This document shows, one piece after another, positions 48,435 through 58,890 of a stretch of 64,000 bases of DNA. The notes beneath the pieces were generated by a model that was not told the DNA's origin, ran no database searches, and saw only the letters and a program-made list of their open reading frames with translations. The position numbers were made by a program, and so were the translations under genes. Each line of letters begins with the position of its first letter. Positions within the stretch are counted from its first letter, which is position 1. Origin of the DNA: Gammaproteobacteria bacterium (GTDB lineage: Bacteria > Pseudomonadota > Gammaproteobacteria > Steroidobacterales > GCA-2729495); assembly GCA_030066665.1 (NCBI GenBank), contig JASJBD010000001.1:1-64000 (forward strand), in the 5' to 3' direction.

Positions 48435-48806
48435 ATGAAGAATATTCACTCGCGCACCTCGCGGTCCGTCTTGCTGGCGATCCTGGCCTCTCTGCTATTG
48501 ATGACGCCCGTCGCTTCCTTTGCGAACGAGGACAGTGACGACAAAGCCGAGTGGATTCAGATGTACGAAGCCGTCGTTGCCGAAATCGGCTGGGACATGA
48601 TCGACAAATACTGGGATAAGATTGTCGTCTGGCTCAAGAAAAAATGGCCGGACGTTGACTGGCAGAAGCCGATCCGCCCGGACATCGGGCCCAGGCCCGG
48701 CGTACCCGAGCTGAACGCCAGCGCGGCTGCGGCGGCACTGATGCTCAGTTGCGGTGGCGCACTGGTCCTCACCGGACGGCGGCGTCGGGAACGTCGACCC
48801 ATCTGA
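48435..48806 (+). CDS. Small secreted protein with C-terminal sorting-signal-like tail
   Basis: Signal peptide; C-terminus VPELNASAAAAALMLSCGGALVLTGRRRRERRPI (motif + TM + Arg cluster). Confidence 0.5.
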   Translation: MKNIHSRTSRSVLLAILASLLLMTPVASFANEDSDDKAEWIQMYEAVVAEIGWDMIDKYWDKIVVWLKKKWPDVDWQKPIRPDIGPRPGVPELNASAAAAALMLSCGGALVLTGRRRRERRPI

Positions 48807-48845
48807 TATCACCACCCGGGCCAACGCCGGCCCCCCCCCGCGCAC

Positions 48846-49658
48846 TCAATCGCAATCGTCCAGGAATTCGACCGTCAGGTGCGCCGGCGTACGTAGTATC
48901 CAGAATGCACCGGATTCCGTGCCGGATTCCGGTCCGCTGTGCGCAATTCCCGCCGGACGGTAGAAATAACCGCCCGGGGCATACTCGCCCAGTACCGGAC
49001 CATCCGGCAAACACTCACCGACGCGAAAATCGCCATCGAGCAGAAATCCTTCCTCTGCCGACGTGTGCACTTCCCACGGAATCTCGAAATCCGTATCGAC
49101 TCGTAATAGCCAGGTGCGCTGCCCGGTCGCGTCGACCAGTCGCAGGTCCTTGATCTCGAGCGCCAGCGCGCGGCCCATGTCCCGCACCGCGACCGTGGCT
49201 GGTTGCCACGGCGCGCGAGCCGAATCGACCAGTTGCGCGGTCGAGCCATCGGTGTCCCGTGGCGGGTCCAGAAACAGCAACACGCGCGCGCCGGCATCCC
49301 CGACAACCAGCAGCGGCGACTCGGCCGCCGCCGGCAAATGAGCGTAGTCATAGGGCCCCAGCCCGGTGCCCTGCCAATCGAGCTCGCCCTCCAGGACCAG
49401 TGCTTCCACGGTGTGCGCGCGCTCTGCCGGTAGTTGCCTCGCCCAACCGCCGGGCAGTTCCGCCAACGCCACCCGGCGCCCGTCGCGCGCTTCGTTCAGC
49501 AAACGTACCGGCGTGTCACCCAGCAACTGGATGGTGCCAACCGGCGAGTCCGCGGCCTGGCGAAACAGCACGAGATCCGGGTGCGCGCCGTCGGCGTTCG
49601 CGGCCATCGCAGGCAGCAAACCACTTGCCAACAGCGCCGCAAAGCTAGGAATGCGCAT
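48846..49658 (-). CDS. Secreted cupin-like (DUF4437-like) protein
   Basis: Signal peptide; two cupin-like stretches (LEGELDWQGTGLGPYDYAHLPAA; HTSAEEGFLLDGDFRVGE). Confidence 0.5.
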   Translation of the reverse strand: MRIPSFAALLASGLLPAMAANADGAHPDLVLFRQAADSPVGTIQLLGDTPVRLLNEARDGRRVALAELPGGWARQLPAERAHTVEALVLEGELDWQGTGLGPYDYAHLPAAAESPLLVVGDAGARVLLFLDPPRDTDGSTAQLVDSARAPWQPATVAVRDMGRALALEIKDLRLVDATGQRTWLLRVDTDFEIPWEVHTSAEEGFLLDGDFRVGECLPDGPVLGEYAPGGYFYRPAGIAHSGPESGTESGAFWILRTPAHLTVEFLDDCD

Positions 49659-49749
49659 CGACAGTCACCCTAATCAACATATGCCCCATTCTCCGGTGCG
49701 ACGCTCAGAAGATCCAGCCCGCCCCGTGTTTCTGCGCTACGATCGCCCC

Positions 49750-50715
49750 ATGATAAAAGCAGTTCTGAAGACTGTCGGCGCTTTGCTGGTGCTGGGCGTG
49801 CTCGCCGTCGGCGGCGTTTACCTCTACTACTTCGTGATCCTGCCGCCCAATATTCCGGCGACTGATCTTGACGTCGAAATCACGCCTGCGCGAGTGACCC
49901 GCGGAGAATATCTCGCGAACGCGGTATTCGGCTGCATGTACTGCCACTCGGAGCGCGACTGGGAGTTGTTTGGCGCCCCACCGAAACCCGGCACGCTGGG
50001 CAAGGGTGGCGAAGTATTTGATCAAAGGGTCGGCATTTCGGGCGTGCTGATCTCGCCGAACATCACGCCAACCGGGATAGGCGACTGGACCGATGGTGAG
50101 GTGTACCGCGCCGTCGTGAACGGCCTGCACCCCGATGGCTACGCATACTTCCCGATCATGCCGTTCGACGTTTATCTGCACCTCGAAACCGAGGACGTCT
50201 ACTCGATTATTGCCTATCTGCGCACTCTGGACCCGCTGCCGGGTGAGTACCGCGGCCGGCGCTTGACACCGCTGATGGAATTCATCGCCAACTCCCGCGT
50301 GTTGCCGGCCGATCCCTGGGATGTCGATCATAGCGATCCGGTCAGCCGCGGTGAGTACATAACGATCATCGCTGGTTGCCGCTTTTGTCACACGCCTGCG
50401 AATGAACGCATGCAGCCCTACGAAAACATGCGCTTCGGCGGCGGGCTCGGCATGATCGCGAATGGCCGGAAAGTCTACTCCGCCAATATCTCGGCCGACC
50501 CGGAAACCGGCATCGGCAGCTGGTCCGTCGACGACTTCGTCGCACGGTTCCGGGCGTATGAAAACGTGGTGATTCCGGTCAGCGAGATCGGCTATCAAAC
50601 GCAGCACGCGTGGACAGAGTATGCGAAGCTGACCGATACAGATCTCGCCGACATCTACGCCTACATCATGGCGCAGCCGCCGGTCCGCAACGAGGTCAAC
50701 CTGCTCGGCAACTAG
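49750..50715 (+). CDS. Membrane-anchored di-heme cytochrome c
   Basis: CMYCH and CRFCH motifs; N-terminal TM; start at ATG 49750. Confidence 0.8.
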   Translation: MIKAVLKTVGALLVLGVLAVGGVYLYYFVILPPNIPATDLDVEITPARVTRGEYLANAVFGCMYCHSERDWELFGAPPKPGTLGKGGEVFDQRVGISGVLISPNITPTGIGDWTDGEVYRAVVNGLHPDGYAYFPIMPFDVYLHLETEDVYSIIAYLRTLDPLPGEYRGRRLTPLMEFIANSRVLPADPWDVDHSDPVSRGEYITIIAGCRFCHTPANERMQPYENMRFGGGLGMIANGRKVYSANISADPETGIGSWSVDDFVARFRAYENVVIPVSEIGYQTQHAWTEYAKLTDTDLADIYAYIMAQPPVRNEVNLLGN

Positions 50716-51611
50716 GGCGCCCGTCCGGACGGGCCCGGCTGTTTGCCGAACAGCCGACGAAAGCGCACCAGGTCGGTGAAGTTCAGGCCGCCCGACCCGT
50801 CGAGATCGGCATCGACGTTGCCGCGACCGAACGCCGCGCGATAGAAGCCCAGATCGGCAAAATTCACGAAACCGCTATTGTCGAGATCCGCGTCGCAGGC
50901 ATTGCCGTAGCCATCGCCATCGGTATCGCGCTGGCTGAACCCACCAGCGTCAGGAATCCGCGGTCCATTCGGGATCTCGATGCAGTTATCCAGCGCGTCG
51001 TCGATACCGTCCGCGTCCCGATCTCCGGCCCTTACCATGATGATGTCGTCGAGGTTGTACAGAAACGCGCCGTTGCCCCGGGTCAACAGGTCCGCCCTTG
51101 AGAATCCGGCATCGTGATCGATCAGCCCGAGGAACCACACGCGCGAACCGTCGGCGAGTCGCCGCTGCACATTGGCCGCTTCGAGCGCCGCGGTGCCACC
51201 ACCGGCAACGAGCAGCACATCGCCATCGTGCAGTTGATCCCGGCTAATGACATAGAGCCCGATCGCACGTGTACCGGCAAAGCTCATGCCCAGGTTGTCG
51301 CGATCCTGGAGAATCGCCGCCGTCGTCTTGCCGAGGAATCGCGAGCCCGAAGTTGCGTGGTAGTCATCCGCGACCTGCAGCGACTCGCCGCCAAAATCGA
51401 AGTGAAACGTGATATTGCCGGCGCGCCCGCCGCTGACGATGACCGCGCCGGCGTCAATAGCTTCAAAATCCTGCAGGTTGGCGGCTCCTGGCAACGACGC
51501 TTTGAAGTCCGCTGCGTTCGTGTAGGCATACGCCGCCGCCACCGCGGCATTCGACGGCAGTGTGAGCAACAGGATCGCAATCGCACCACAATGCAATCGC
51601 TCGGGACGCAC
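50712..51611 (-). CDS. Secreted protein with thrombospondin-type-3/dockerin-like Ca-binding repeats
   Basis: DRDADGIDDALDNC, DTDGDGYGNACDADLDNSGFVNFADLGFYRAAFG, DADLDGSGGLNFTDLVRFRRLFG. Confidence 0.7.
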   Translation of the reverse strand: MRPERLHCGAIAILLLTLPSNAAVAAAYAYTNAADFKASLPGAANLQDFEAIDAGAVIVSGGRAGNITFHFDFGGESLQVADDYHATSGSRFLGKTTAAILQDRDNLGMSFAGTRAIGLYVISRDQLHDGDVLLVAGGGTAALEAANVQRRLADGSRVWFLGLIDHDAGFSRADLLTRGNGAFLYNLDDIIMVRAGDRDADGIDDALDNCIEIPNGPRIPDAGGFSQRDTDGDGYGNACDADLDNSGFVNFADLGFYRAAFGRGNVDADLDGSGGLNFTDLVRFRRLFGKQPGPSGRAP

Positions 51612-51763
51612 GTTTTCTTACCTATTGTTATAGGGCTTCCTGTCCGCGCCAAAGCTTCCGTGCTGAAATTACTCTAGCAACCGGCAACGTGGTTTAGAAG
51701 CGCGATTGTCGACGCACAGGCTGCGTTCTTGACATAACGCTGGAAAAATCCGAATCGCCGTGC

Positions 51764-52075
51764 CTAATCCGGCGAATAGTTCGGCCGATCCTCGCCGTAG
51801 TGTTGCGCCAGGTAATCGAGAATACGGTCGCGGACGGGCCCCTGAATATTGGCCATGCCGTGCTCCTCGACCATCCAGTCGAGCAACTCGTCCCAGGCGG
51901 CCCGACTGAGTCCCTGCTGGGCGATGATCTTTTCCGAGTGGCAGGCAATACACACGCCGTAGGTCTCGGCTGCACCGTCAGCGTCGACGAGCACTCCGAA
52001 CGGCGCATCGCCGGCAGCGTGACTAGACAGCAACACGGACGCGAAGGCGACACCGAGGCGTGTTTCCTCCCGCAC
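51764..52075 (-). CDS. Small mono-heme cytochrome c
   Basis: CIACHSEKIIAQQGLSRAAWDELLDWMVEEHGM; overlaps the molybdoenzyme stop. Confidence 0.65.
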   Translation of the reverse strand: MREETRLGVAFASVLLSSHAAGDAPFGVLVDADGAAETYGVCIACHSEKIIAQQGLSRAAWDELLDWMVEEHGMANIQGPVRDRILDYLAQHYGEDRPNYSPD

Positions 52076-53298
52076 TAGGTCAATCTCACGGCAACCCGGT
52101 GCATCGTATTGTTCAGGTAGCCCTTCGGGTTCCAGTCGATTGCATGCGGTTGTGCGTCACCGGCCGTGTCTGTCGCGCGCGCCCAGATCTCGTAATAGCC
52201 AGCCTGCGGTAAACGAACCGTGGTACGCCAGTTCTGCCAGGCACCGGCGTTGAACGGGGGGTCCAGTTGCGCACGCTGCCAGCGCGCCCCGAAGTCGAAC
52301 GACACATCCACGCTCGCTATCGCACGGTCGCCAGACCACGCGTGACCGCGCACTGCCACGACAGATTCATTGGTCTCCACGCCGGTTGCCGGGCTCGTGA
52401 TCAGCGACTTCACCGGCATGCGCTCGATAATCTCGAAATTCTGCTCATCGACCTTCTCGCCCGGCGCAACCGGTCGGTTGGGTACCCGGTAGGACTTGCC
52501 AGTCATTTTCGGCCCGTCGTGAACGATGTCGCGCAGCTGGATTCGGGTCAGCCACTTCTGCGAACAGGAACCCGGCCAGCCGGGCACCACCAGTCGCAGC
52601 GGCGCGCCATTCATTGGATGCAACGGTCCATCGTTCATTTCAAATGCAATCAGCACGCCATCCGTTAGGGCCTTGGCGATTGGTACGCCCCGCGAAATTG
52701 GCAGCCTGGCCGGATCGCCCGACAGATGCGTATCGGCACCGTAATGAGCGGTATAGACAACATTGTCATCGACGCCGGCCGCAGCCAGCACGTCTTTCAG
52801 GCGCACGCCGGTCCAGAGGGAACACCCCACCGCGCCGTATGTCCACTGGTTTCCGCGTGCCGGGGGATCGAAAAACGCTCGGCCGTTGCCACCGCATTCA
52901 ATCACCAGCGCCAGGCGAACCACTTCAAAACGTTGTTTCAGATCATCGATGCTCAGATCGAACGGCGTTTTCACCAGGCCGTCGACTGCGAGGCGCCAGG
53001 CGTCTGCGCTTGTATCCGCCGGTGGATTGCCGTTGTTGCGGATGAAGTGGCGATGGGTCGGCGTAATTGCATCGTCCAGTAATGCCGGCGGTGTCTCTGC
53101 ATTCAGCGGCCGATCGTTGAGCACTGACAGTCCTGCCTTGCCGGCAATGGTCAGGTCGTCGGCAATGACAACCGGAACGAAACCGCGCGGCAGATGACGA
53201 TGAAAGGGTATGGCCGCACCGACCAGCGCCGACAGCGTGGCGAGACTGGCGCCCTGCAGAAATGCGCGCCGGTTCGACCGAGGATACCGCGGTATCAC
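52075..53298 (-). CDS. SoxC/SorA-like sulfite-oxidase-family molybdoenzyme, Tat-exported
   Basis: NRRAFLQ Tat motif; VIECGGNGRAFFDP, WTYGAVGCSLWTGVRLKDVL, WPGSCSQKWLTRIQ. Confidence 0.85.
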   Translation of the reverse strand: MIPRYPRSNRRAFLQGASLATLSALVGAAIPFHRHLPRGFVPVVIADDLTIAGKAGLSVLNDRPLNAETPPALLDDAITPTHRHFIRNNGNPPADTSADAWRLAVDGLVKTPFDLSIDDLKQRFEVVRLALVIECGGNGRAFFDPPARGNQWTYGAVGCSLWTGVRLKDVLAAAGVDDNVVYTAHYGADTHLSGDPARLPISRGVPIAKALTDGVLIAFEMNDGPLHPMNGAPLRLVVPGWPGSCSQKWLTRIQLRDIVHDGPKMTGKSYRVPNRPVAPGEKVDEQNFEIIERMPVKSLITSPATGVETNESVVAVRGHAWSGDRAIASVDVSFDFGARWQRAQLDPPFNAGAWQNWRTTVRLPQAGYYEIWARATDTAGDAQPHAIDWNPKGYLNNTMHRVAVRLT

Positions 53299-53846
53299 GG
53301 CGCGGCTTCCTCCTGCGGCAGGAGGTAACGTTCGAATTCGCGCTCGAATGCGAGCAGCCGAGTATCGCTGAGTCGATCGACGTACAGCTTGCCGTCCAGG
53401 TGATCGAATTCGTGTTGGAATACGGTGGCGAAGAAGCCCTGCAACTCCAGCTCCCGTGACTCACCCCGGTCGGACGTGTAGCGAATCATGACGTGTTGCG
53501 GCCGCTCGACGTAGCCGCGCAGGCCCGGCACTGACAGGCAGCCTTCCCAATAACCGCGCGGAGCGGGATTCAGCACTTCGATGACCGGATTGATGAATAC
53601 GGTCAGCGGCATTGGCCCGAGTTCGCCATAGCGCGTCGGGCCACCGGCAATCTCGATGATCGCGAGGCGCACGGACTCGCCAATCTGGGGGGCAGCCAGG
53701 CCGATACCGCCATAATCGTGCAACGTATCGACCATATCGGCGATGAGCCTGGACGTCGCGGGCGTACCGATCTCGTCGGGTTGCAGGGGGCGGGCCACGT
53801 CTCGCAGCAGCGGGTGACCCATTCGCAGAATTCGCCTGACCGCCAT
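53295..53846 (-). CDS. def: Peptide deformylase
   Basis: GIGLAAPQIG, EGCLSVPGLRG, VFQHEFDHLDG: the three deformylase motifs. Confidence 0.93.
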   Translation of the reverse strand: MAVRRILRMGHPLLRDVARPLQPDEIGTPATSRLIADMVDTLHDYGGIGLAAPQIGESVRLAIIEIAGGPTRYGELGPMPLTVFINPVIEVLNPAPRGYWEGCLSVPGLRGYVERPQHVMIRYTSDRGESRELELQGFFATVFQHEFDHLDGKLYVDRLSDTRLLAFEREFERYLLPQEEAAP

Positions 53847-53873
53847 CGGTACAGAATAGCGAATCGGTGACGA

Positions 53874-54791
53874 CTAATCCGCGCCCGCGCCGGTTTGGGT
53901 CACGGACCAGTCCCACAGACGTTTGCGGGCCTCCGGATCTTGTGCCTGCGCGGAAGTCTCCTTGACCTTTTCGTGCTCGAAATATGTCGCCGTTACCTGT
54001 TCCAGCGCGGGATCTGTCGCGAGCTTGACGTAGGTCTTCGCGCTGCGTTGTGGCGTATTGAGTCCGAACACGGTCCCGAACCCGAAGACGACCCGGGCGG
54101 CGAGCATGAAGATGCCCGACATGTTCCGGTAAATGCTGGTATTGACGAAGTAGCCCGGCGATATCGCGTTGATGGTCACGCCGGTTCCAGCCAGGCGCTC
54201 GGCCATGCTGTGCATGAAGTACAGATTACTCAGTTTGGCGCGGTGATAGGCCTGAAAGGCCGCACCGTTTGATGGTTTGTCGTGCGCCTTCCAGAGCTTT
54301 TCATTGTTGAGGTCATCGAAATCGAGACCCGGACCGGCTTTGTGCGCGTCGGATGAAATCATGATGATGCGCGACGGAGCGGATCGCTTCAGCAGGTCCA
54401 GCAACAGGTGCGTCAACAGGAAATGAGCCAGGTGACAGGTCGCCAGGTGCATTTCGAAACCATCGAGGCTCACGCGCCGCACTGGATCTGTGATACCGGC
54501 ATTGTTGATTAATACGTCCAACCGGTCGTAGTTCGCATCGACCCACGCGGCCAGTTCACGCACCTCGTCCAGCGACGACAGGTCGCAGTACCGAAACACC
54601 GCCGAACCGGGACGCGCGGCATTGATCGCGTCGCGCGTCCGCGTGCCGGCCTCCCCTTCCCAGTCGACAATTATCACGTGCGCGCCGCGGCTGCCCAGCA
54701 CCCGAGCCGTCTCGCAGCCCATGCCGCGCGCGCCACCGGTGATCAGTATCACGTGCCCCGTCAAATCATCCGCCACCACTGCCCCCGTCAA
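53874..54791 (-). CDS. Short-chain dehydrogenase/reductase
   Basis: VILITGGARGMGCETARVLGSRG, NNAGIT, YHRAKLSN. Confidence 0.88.
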   Translation of the reverse strand: MTGAVVADDLTGHVILITGGARGMGCETARVLGSRGAHVIIVDWEGEAGTRTRDAINAARPGSAVFRYCDLSSLDEVRELAAWVDANYDRLDVLINNAGITDPVRRVSLDGFEMHLATCHLAHFLLTHLLLDLLKRSAPSRIIMISSDAHKAGPGLDFDDLNNEKLWKAHDKPSNGAAFQAYHRAKLSNLYFMHSMAERLAGTGVTINAISPGYFVNTSIYRNMSGIFMLAARVVFGFGTVFGLNTPQRSAKTYVKLATDPALEQVTATYFEHEKVKETSAQAQDPEARKRLWDWSVTQTGAGAD

Positions 54792-55036
54792 TCCAGCCTG
54801 CTGACCAGCCGGTGTCCCGCCACCAGGATACCGACCCCGATATAAATCCCGATCAGGGAGACCACCATCAGCAGGCCGACCTCCGGCGTGATGACCTTCG
54901 AACGCGACAGGAAAATAATGCCGGCCACGAGGACCGGGAACATCCAGGCCGCGGTGATCAGTTTCCAGGGCAGCTTCTTTTTGGTCATTGCTGCCATGAT
55001 AGCGCCGACCGGCCCCGGCGACCCGAATCGCCCCAC
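54788..55036 (-). CDS. Small two-TM membrane protein
   Basis: 82 aa with two hydrophobic segments; overlaps the SDR start. Confidence 0.5.
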   Translation of the reverse strand: MGRFGSPGPVGAIMAAMTKKKLPWKLITAAWMFPVLVAGIIFLSRSKVITPEVGLLMVVSLIGIYIGVGILVAGHRLVSRLD

Positions 55037-55119
55037 GCCAGGGCCCTGCAGGGCCCGCCGGCCCGGCTCATCCGTCCGCCTCGAGTCGTCGAAATATCCC
55101 GCTGAGGGGATTTATTTCG

Positions 55120-56511
55120 ATGAGCCTTTCGGAAAACAAGCCGTTACTGATCCTGCTGTTCGTGGGCGTGCTGATGGGCGCCCTCGATATCGCCATCATC
55201 GGACCGGCGCTGCCGGCGATCCAGGCCGAATTCGACACGACCGGCCGACAGCTCGCGGTACTGTTCAATGCCTATGTGCTGGGCCAGCTCATTGGCACAC
55301 AGCTATTGGCCAAGCTGTCCGACCGCTTCGGGCCGCGGTCGATCTACATTTTCAGTCTGGTTTGTTTCGGCGGCGGCTCACTGTTACTGGTCATGGCCGG
55401 CGAAATCAATGCCCTTTATGCCGGTCGGGCAATCCAGGGCTTCGGCGCCGGCGGTATCTTCCCGGTGGCGACGACCGTGATCGCCGCACAAATGTCGGGC
55501 CGCGACCGAGGTCCGGCCCTCGGCTTGATTGGGTCGGTCTGGGGGCTGGCGTTCTTTATCGGACCGATCCTGGGTGGCATCTTCCTGAACCTGTCATGGC
55601 GCTGGCTCTTCCTGGTCAATCTGCCGATCGCCGGGTTGTTGATCGCGGGTGCCTGGCGGCTCTTGCCGAAAACGGGCCCCGGGTCGCAGCGGCCCTTCGA
55701 CTTGGTCGGCTTGGGCACGCTCATGGCCGCGGTGGTGGCGTTGGTCGTCGCCATCAACAATTTCGACGCCACCGATGTCTGGAACAGCGTGACGAGTTTC
55801 GGGGTCGCCGCACTGCTGGGCGCTGTGACGATCCTGCTCCCCCTGTTCTGGTTCGCAGAAAAGCGCGCCGCCGACCCCATCATTCGACCCGGCCTGCTGC
55901 AAACCCGCCAGGTTGCGCTCGCCTGTGTCGTGGCCGGCGGTGCCGGTGCCATGCAAACGGCGAGTGTGTTCTACCCCGCGATGGCGGTTGCGTCGATCGG
56001 TGTCAGTCAGTCAACCGCTGCGTTCATGTTGTTGCCCGGCGTGGTCATTTCGACCCTCGGCTCGATCGCGGTCGGCCGCTTGATCAACGTGGTCGGTACC
56101 CGACTGCTCGTGCTAGCCAGTCTTTGCCTGATCTTCACCAGCTTCATGATCTATGGCCGCGCCGACCTGGATGTGCCGACATTTCTGCTGGCAAACATGA
56201 TCAGCGGACTGGGCAGCGCCGGACTGATCGGCGCACCCCTGCGCTGGACGATCCTGAACGAGTCCCGGCCCGAGGAACGCGGGGCAGCCCAGGGACTGTT
56301 GAGTAACATCACATCGGTTGGCCGACTCATTGGTGCCGCGGTGGTCGGTGCCGTGATCACGTCTCAGGGTGGCGGTGTGCCCGGCTACCAGGCCGCATTT
56401 GTCGGCATGGGAATCTTCGCGATTGTCCTGTTTGCGGTGGCGACCTTGCTGAAGTCGCGCAGCGCCGAGCAGCTGCTGAGTGATGAGATGCCCAAGCCCG
56501 CGACCGCGTGA
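55120..56511 (+). CDS. MFS transporter (multidrug-efflux type)
   Basis: LMGALDIAIIGPALPAIQ, KLSDRFGPRSIY, GRDRGPALGLIGSVWGLAFFIGPILGG. Confidence 0.88.
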   Translation: MSLSENKPLLILLFVGVLMGALDIAIIGPALPAIQAEFDTTGRQLAVLFNAYVLGQLIGTQLLAKLSDRFGPRSIYIFSLVCFGGGSLLLVMAGEINALYAGRAIQGFGAGGIFPVATTVIAAQMSGRDRGPALGLIGSVWGLAFFIGPILGGIFLNLSWRWLFLVNLPIAGLLIAGAWRLLPKTGPGSQRPFDLVGLGTLMAAVVALVVAINNFDATDVWNSVTSFGVAALLGAVTILLPLFWFAEKRAADPIIRPGLLQTRQVALACVVAGGAGAMQTASVFYPAMAVASIGVSQSTAAFMLLPGVVISTLGSIAVGRLINVVGTRLLVLASLCLIFTSFMIYGRADLDVPTFLLANMISGLGSAGLIGAPLRWTILNESRPEERGAAQGLLSNITSVGRLIGAAVVGAVITSQGGGVPGYQAAFVGMGIFAIVLFAVATLLKSRSAEQLLSDEMPKPATA

Positions 56512-56522
56512 CGCTGGGCGGC

Positions 56523-57362
56523 TTACGGGCCGGCTGCGACGGCTGAATGACGGCCGCGTCCGTCGCGCGTGACCGTGGCCAGTGAGCACTCCGGATCGTG
56601 CTCAAAGAAGAGCTTGAGCTTCAGCTCGATCACCAGTTCGAGAATCCGCTGCTTTTCGTCGATGAGCAGCTCCGGGTTCCGGTCGTAGCCCATCGTGACC
56701 GGCAAATGTACCCAGGGCCGGCCCGGCATCAGGTCGGAACAGAACAGGACCCCGCCCTTGCCGCCAATCTGCGCCATCATCAGCCCGGGCGTGTGACCAT
56801 CGCTGTAATGAAAGCGCACCGCATCGCCGAGACTGATGGCGTGTTCGCCCTCGACAAGTTCAAGCCGGCCACTGTCCAGCAGCAGCTGCGGCAGCGCGGG
56901 AATGAATGATGCGCGGTCGCGCGGATGCGGTTGGCGCGCGCGTTCGAACGCTTCCGTGCCGACGAGAATGCGGGCGTTCGGAAACAACAGGCTCGGTTCC
57001 CGTCCCTCGCGATAGGGCGCCAACAAGCCGCCCGCATGATCGAAGTGCAGGTGACTCAACACCACCAGGTCGATTTCGTCGTGTGACGTGCCAGCATCCT
57101 GCAGCGAGCCCAGCAGCACGTGCTCGTCCTGGTAGACACCGAAACGTTCGCGCAATTTGGGCTCGAAAAAAATGCCGATTCCCGTTTCGAACAGCACCGA
57201 TTGACCATTCAGATCCGGCACATAAAGACCACGAGTTGCCAGTTCCACGCGGTTGTGCTCGTCCGGTGCCAACCACTGCGACCACAGCGCACGTGGCACA
57301 TTACCGAACATGGCGCCGCCATCGAGGCGCTGGTGATTTCCTTCGACGCTAACGAAATTCAT
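56523..57362 (-). CDS. Metallo-beta-lactamase-fold hydrolase
   Basis: [15 protein letters not shown]. Confidence 0.85.
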   Translation of the reverse strand: MNFVSVEGNHQRLDGGAMFGNVPRALWSQWLAPDEHNRVELATRGLYVPDLNGQSVLFETGIGIFFEPKLRERFGVYQDEHVLLGSLQDAGTSHDEIDLVVLSHLHFDHAGGLLAPYREGREPSLLFPNARILVGTEAFERARQPHPRDRASFIPALPQLLLDSGRLELVEGEHAISLGDAVRFHYSDGHTPGLMMAQIGGKGGVLFCSDLMPGRPWVHLPVTMGYDRNPELLIDEKQRILELVIELKLKLFFEHDPECSLATVTRDGRGRHSAVAAGP

Positions 57363-57365
57363 CCG

Positions 57366-58058
57366 TTACAGGCTGTCGTCCACCGCGTGAAACGTCTGGT
57401 TCAGGCACGACGCATTGTTAAGGCACTGCATCGTGAGCGCGGCGAGGTCCGGCCGCGTGATCGATGCGAGCACGGTATCGTCCTCGGTGAGCCGCGCCGT
57501 GCCGGTTGCCGGCGTGCCATCGCGCAGGATGCGACCATTGCGAATGATGGTGTAATTCATGCCACTGGCTCGCAGCATATCCTCCGCCACACCCTTGTCA
57601 CGCAGTGTCTGCTGCATGCTCCCGAACGGCACGTCGGGGAAGTTCTCGATATTGTCGCCGGCACCAACGGAGCCGTGCAGGATAAATTGCTGCACTTTGC
57701 TCTCGGCCAGTGCCGCCAGGATATTGCCCATCGCGACGTCGTAGAAATTCTCCTGGCTGCGATCCTTTGCGGATGCGTCGATCACGTAGCGAAACGGCTG
57801 ACCGCTTATCGCGGCCGACACGCTCTCACCATCCAGCAAATCACCGACAACGTAGTCGACATCCAGGCCCTCCAGTCGGGCGCGATCGGACGTCGGCCGC
57901 ACGAAGACGGTGACCGCGTAGCCCCCGTCGACGAGCAGCTGCACAATCGGCGCGCCAAGGCGGCCAGTGCCACCGAATACCAGAGCCTTGTCAGCGTTGT
58001 CCGCTACGGTTGCGGGCATGGCGAGGAGCCCGAGAAGACAGGCGGTAAATCGAAACAC
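57366..58058 (-). CDS. NmrA/atypical SDR with signal peptide
   Basis: ALVFGGTGRLGAPIVQLLVDGGYAVTVFVRPTSDRARLEG; YTIIRNGRILRDG. Confidence 0.8.
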   Translation of the reverse strand: MFRFTACLLGLLAMPATVADNADKALVFGGTGRLGAPIVQLLVDGGYAVTVFVRPTSDRARLEGLDVDYVVGDLLDGESVSAAISGQPFRYVIDASAKDRSQENFYDVAMGNILAALAESKVQQFILHGSVGAGDNIENFPDVPFGSMQQTLRDKGVAEDMLRASGMNYTIIRNGRILRDGTPATGTARLTEDDTVLASITRPDLAALTMQCLNNASCLNQTFHAVDDSL

Positions 58059-58117
58059 GCGGGAATTCTAACCGGAACCAATGCCAGGTGCCGGCGGGGA
58101 CGACGCGTAGGGTCGTA

Positions 58118-58840
58118 TCAGCGGGCGCGTCGGCCAAACCAGCCCAGCAAGCCCAGCCCGCTCGCAAATAACCAGGCGGCCGCGGGAACCGGAATTGGGG
58201 CAACGTCGAAAATAATGGCGCGGAAGTCGTTGAACTGCTCCGGATTCGTGGCCGTATTGAAAGCACGAAAGCCGATGCCAGCGCCCACGAAATCATCGAG
58301 GTCGGGAATAGTCTCGGGTGGGTCGGTATTGGGGATATTGCCGCCGACGAACGCGAGGTTCAGGCCCCAACGACGGTCGGAGCCGGGCGGGCCCGCCGCG
58401 CCGGCGCTGAAGCCGTAGCCGTCCCAGACGCCGAGCAGCGGATTTACTTCCTCGAAGGGCACCGTGCTGACAATGATGCCGCCGTCAGTCAGCCCGCCGC
58501 CGGACTCCAGTGTCTGGCCTTCAACGTCGATACTGGCAAACGTAACACCGCCGGAATAGACGAGATCCTCCGCGCGTTCGTTCGGGAAACAACAGGGCAC
58601 ACCCGGCCCCAGGGTTTCCGGGTCGAATGTCAGCACGATCGTCACGACTTGCTCCAGCGCGGGCGTCGTCGGGAAAAATGCATCCAGGTAGCCATCGGTG
58701 TTGTTGACCCGATCGATTTCCGCAATCGCGCGGAATGTGACCGGGACAGCGGTCGCCGCCGGCATCGCGCCGATCAGGACTACCGCCAGTAATACGCCAA
58801 CAATTCGCTGGATATAACTCGAGCGCCGGTGGTTATTCAT
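58118..58840 (-). CDS. VPLPA/PEP-CTERM-type sorted exoprotein
   Basis: N-terminal signal and C-terminal PIPVPAAAWLFASGLGLLGWFGRRAR. Confidence 0.8.
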   Translation of the reverse strand: MNNHRRSSYIQRIVGVLLAVVLIGAMPAATAVPVTFRAIAEIDRVNNTDGYLDAFFPTTPALEQVVTIVLTFDPETLGPGVPCCFPNERAEDLVYSGGVTFASIDVEGQTLESGGGLTDGGIIVSTVPFEEVNPLLGVWDGYGFSAGAAGPPGSDRRWGLNLAFVGGNIPNTDPPETIPDLDDFVGAGIGFRAFNTATNPEQFNDFRAIIFDVAPIPVPAAAWLFASGLGLLGWFGRRAR

Positions 58841-58890
58841 TGCTGACTGGTCCCCTTTGTTGTTGTGCGTGCAGCGACGAACGACAGACG

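Noticed and set aside
48831-48839. C9 homopolymer as a phase-variable tract
   Set aside because: Lies in the short gap between convergent genes, not in a start or promoter region; no supporting evidence for phase variation.
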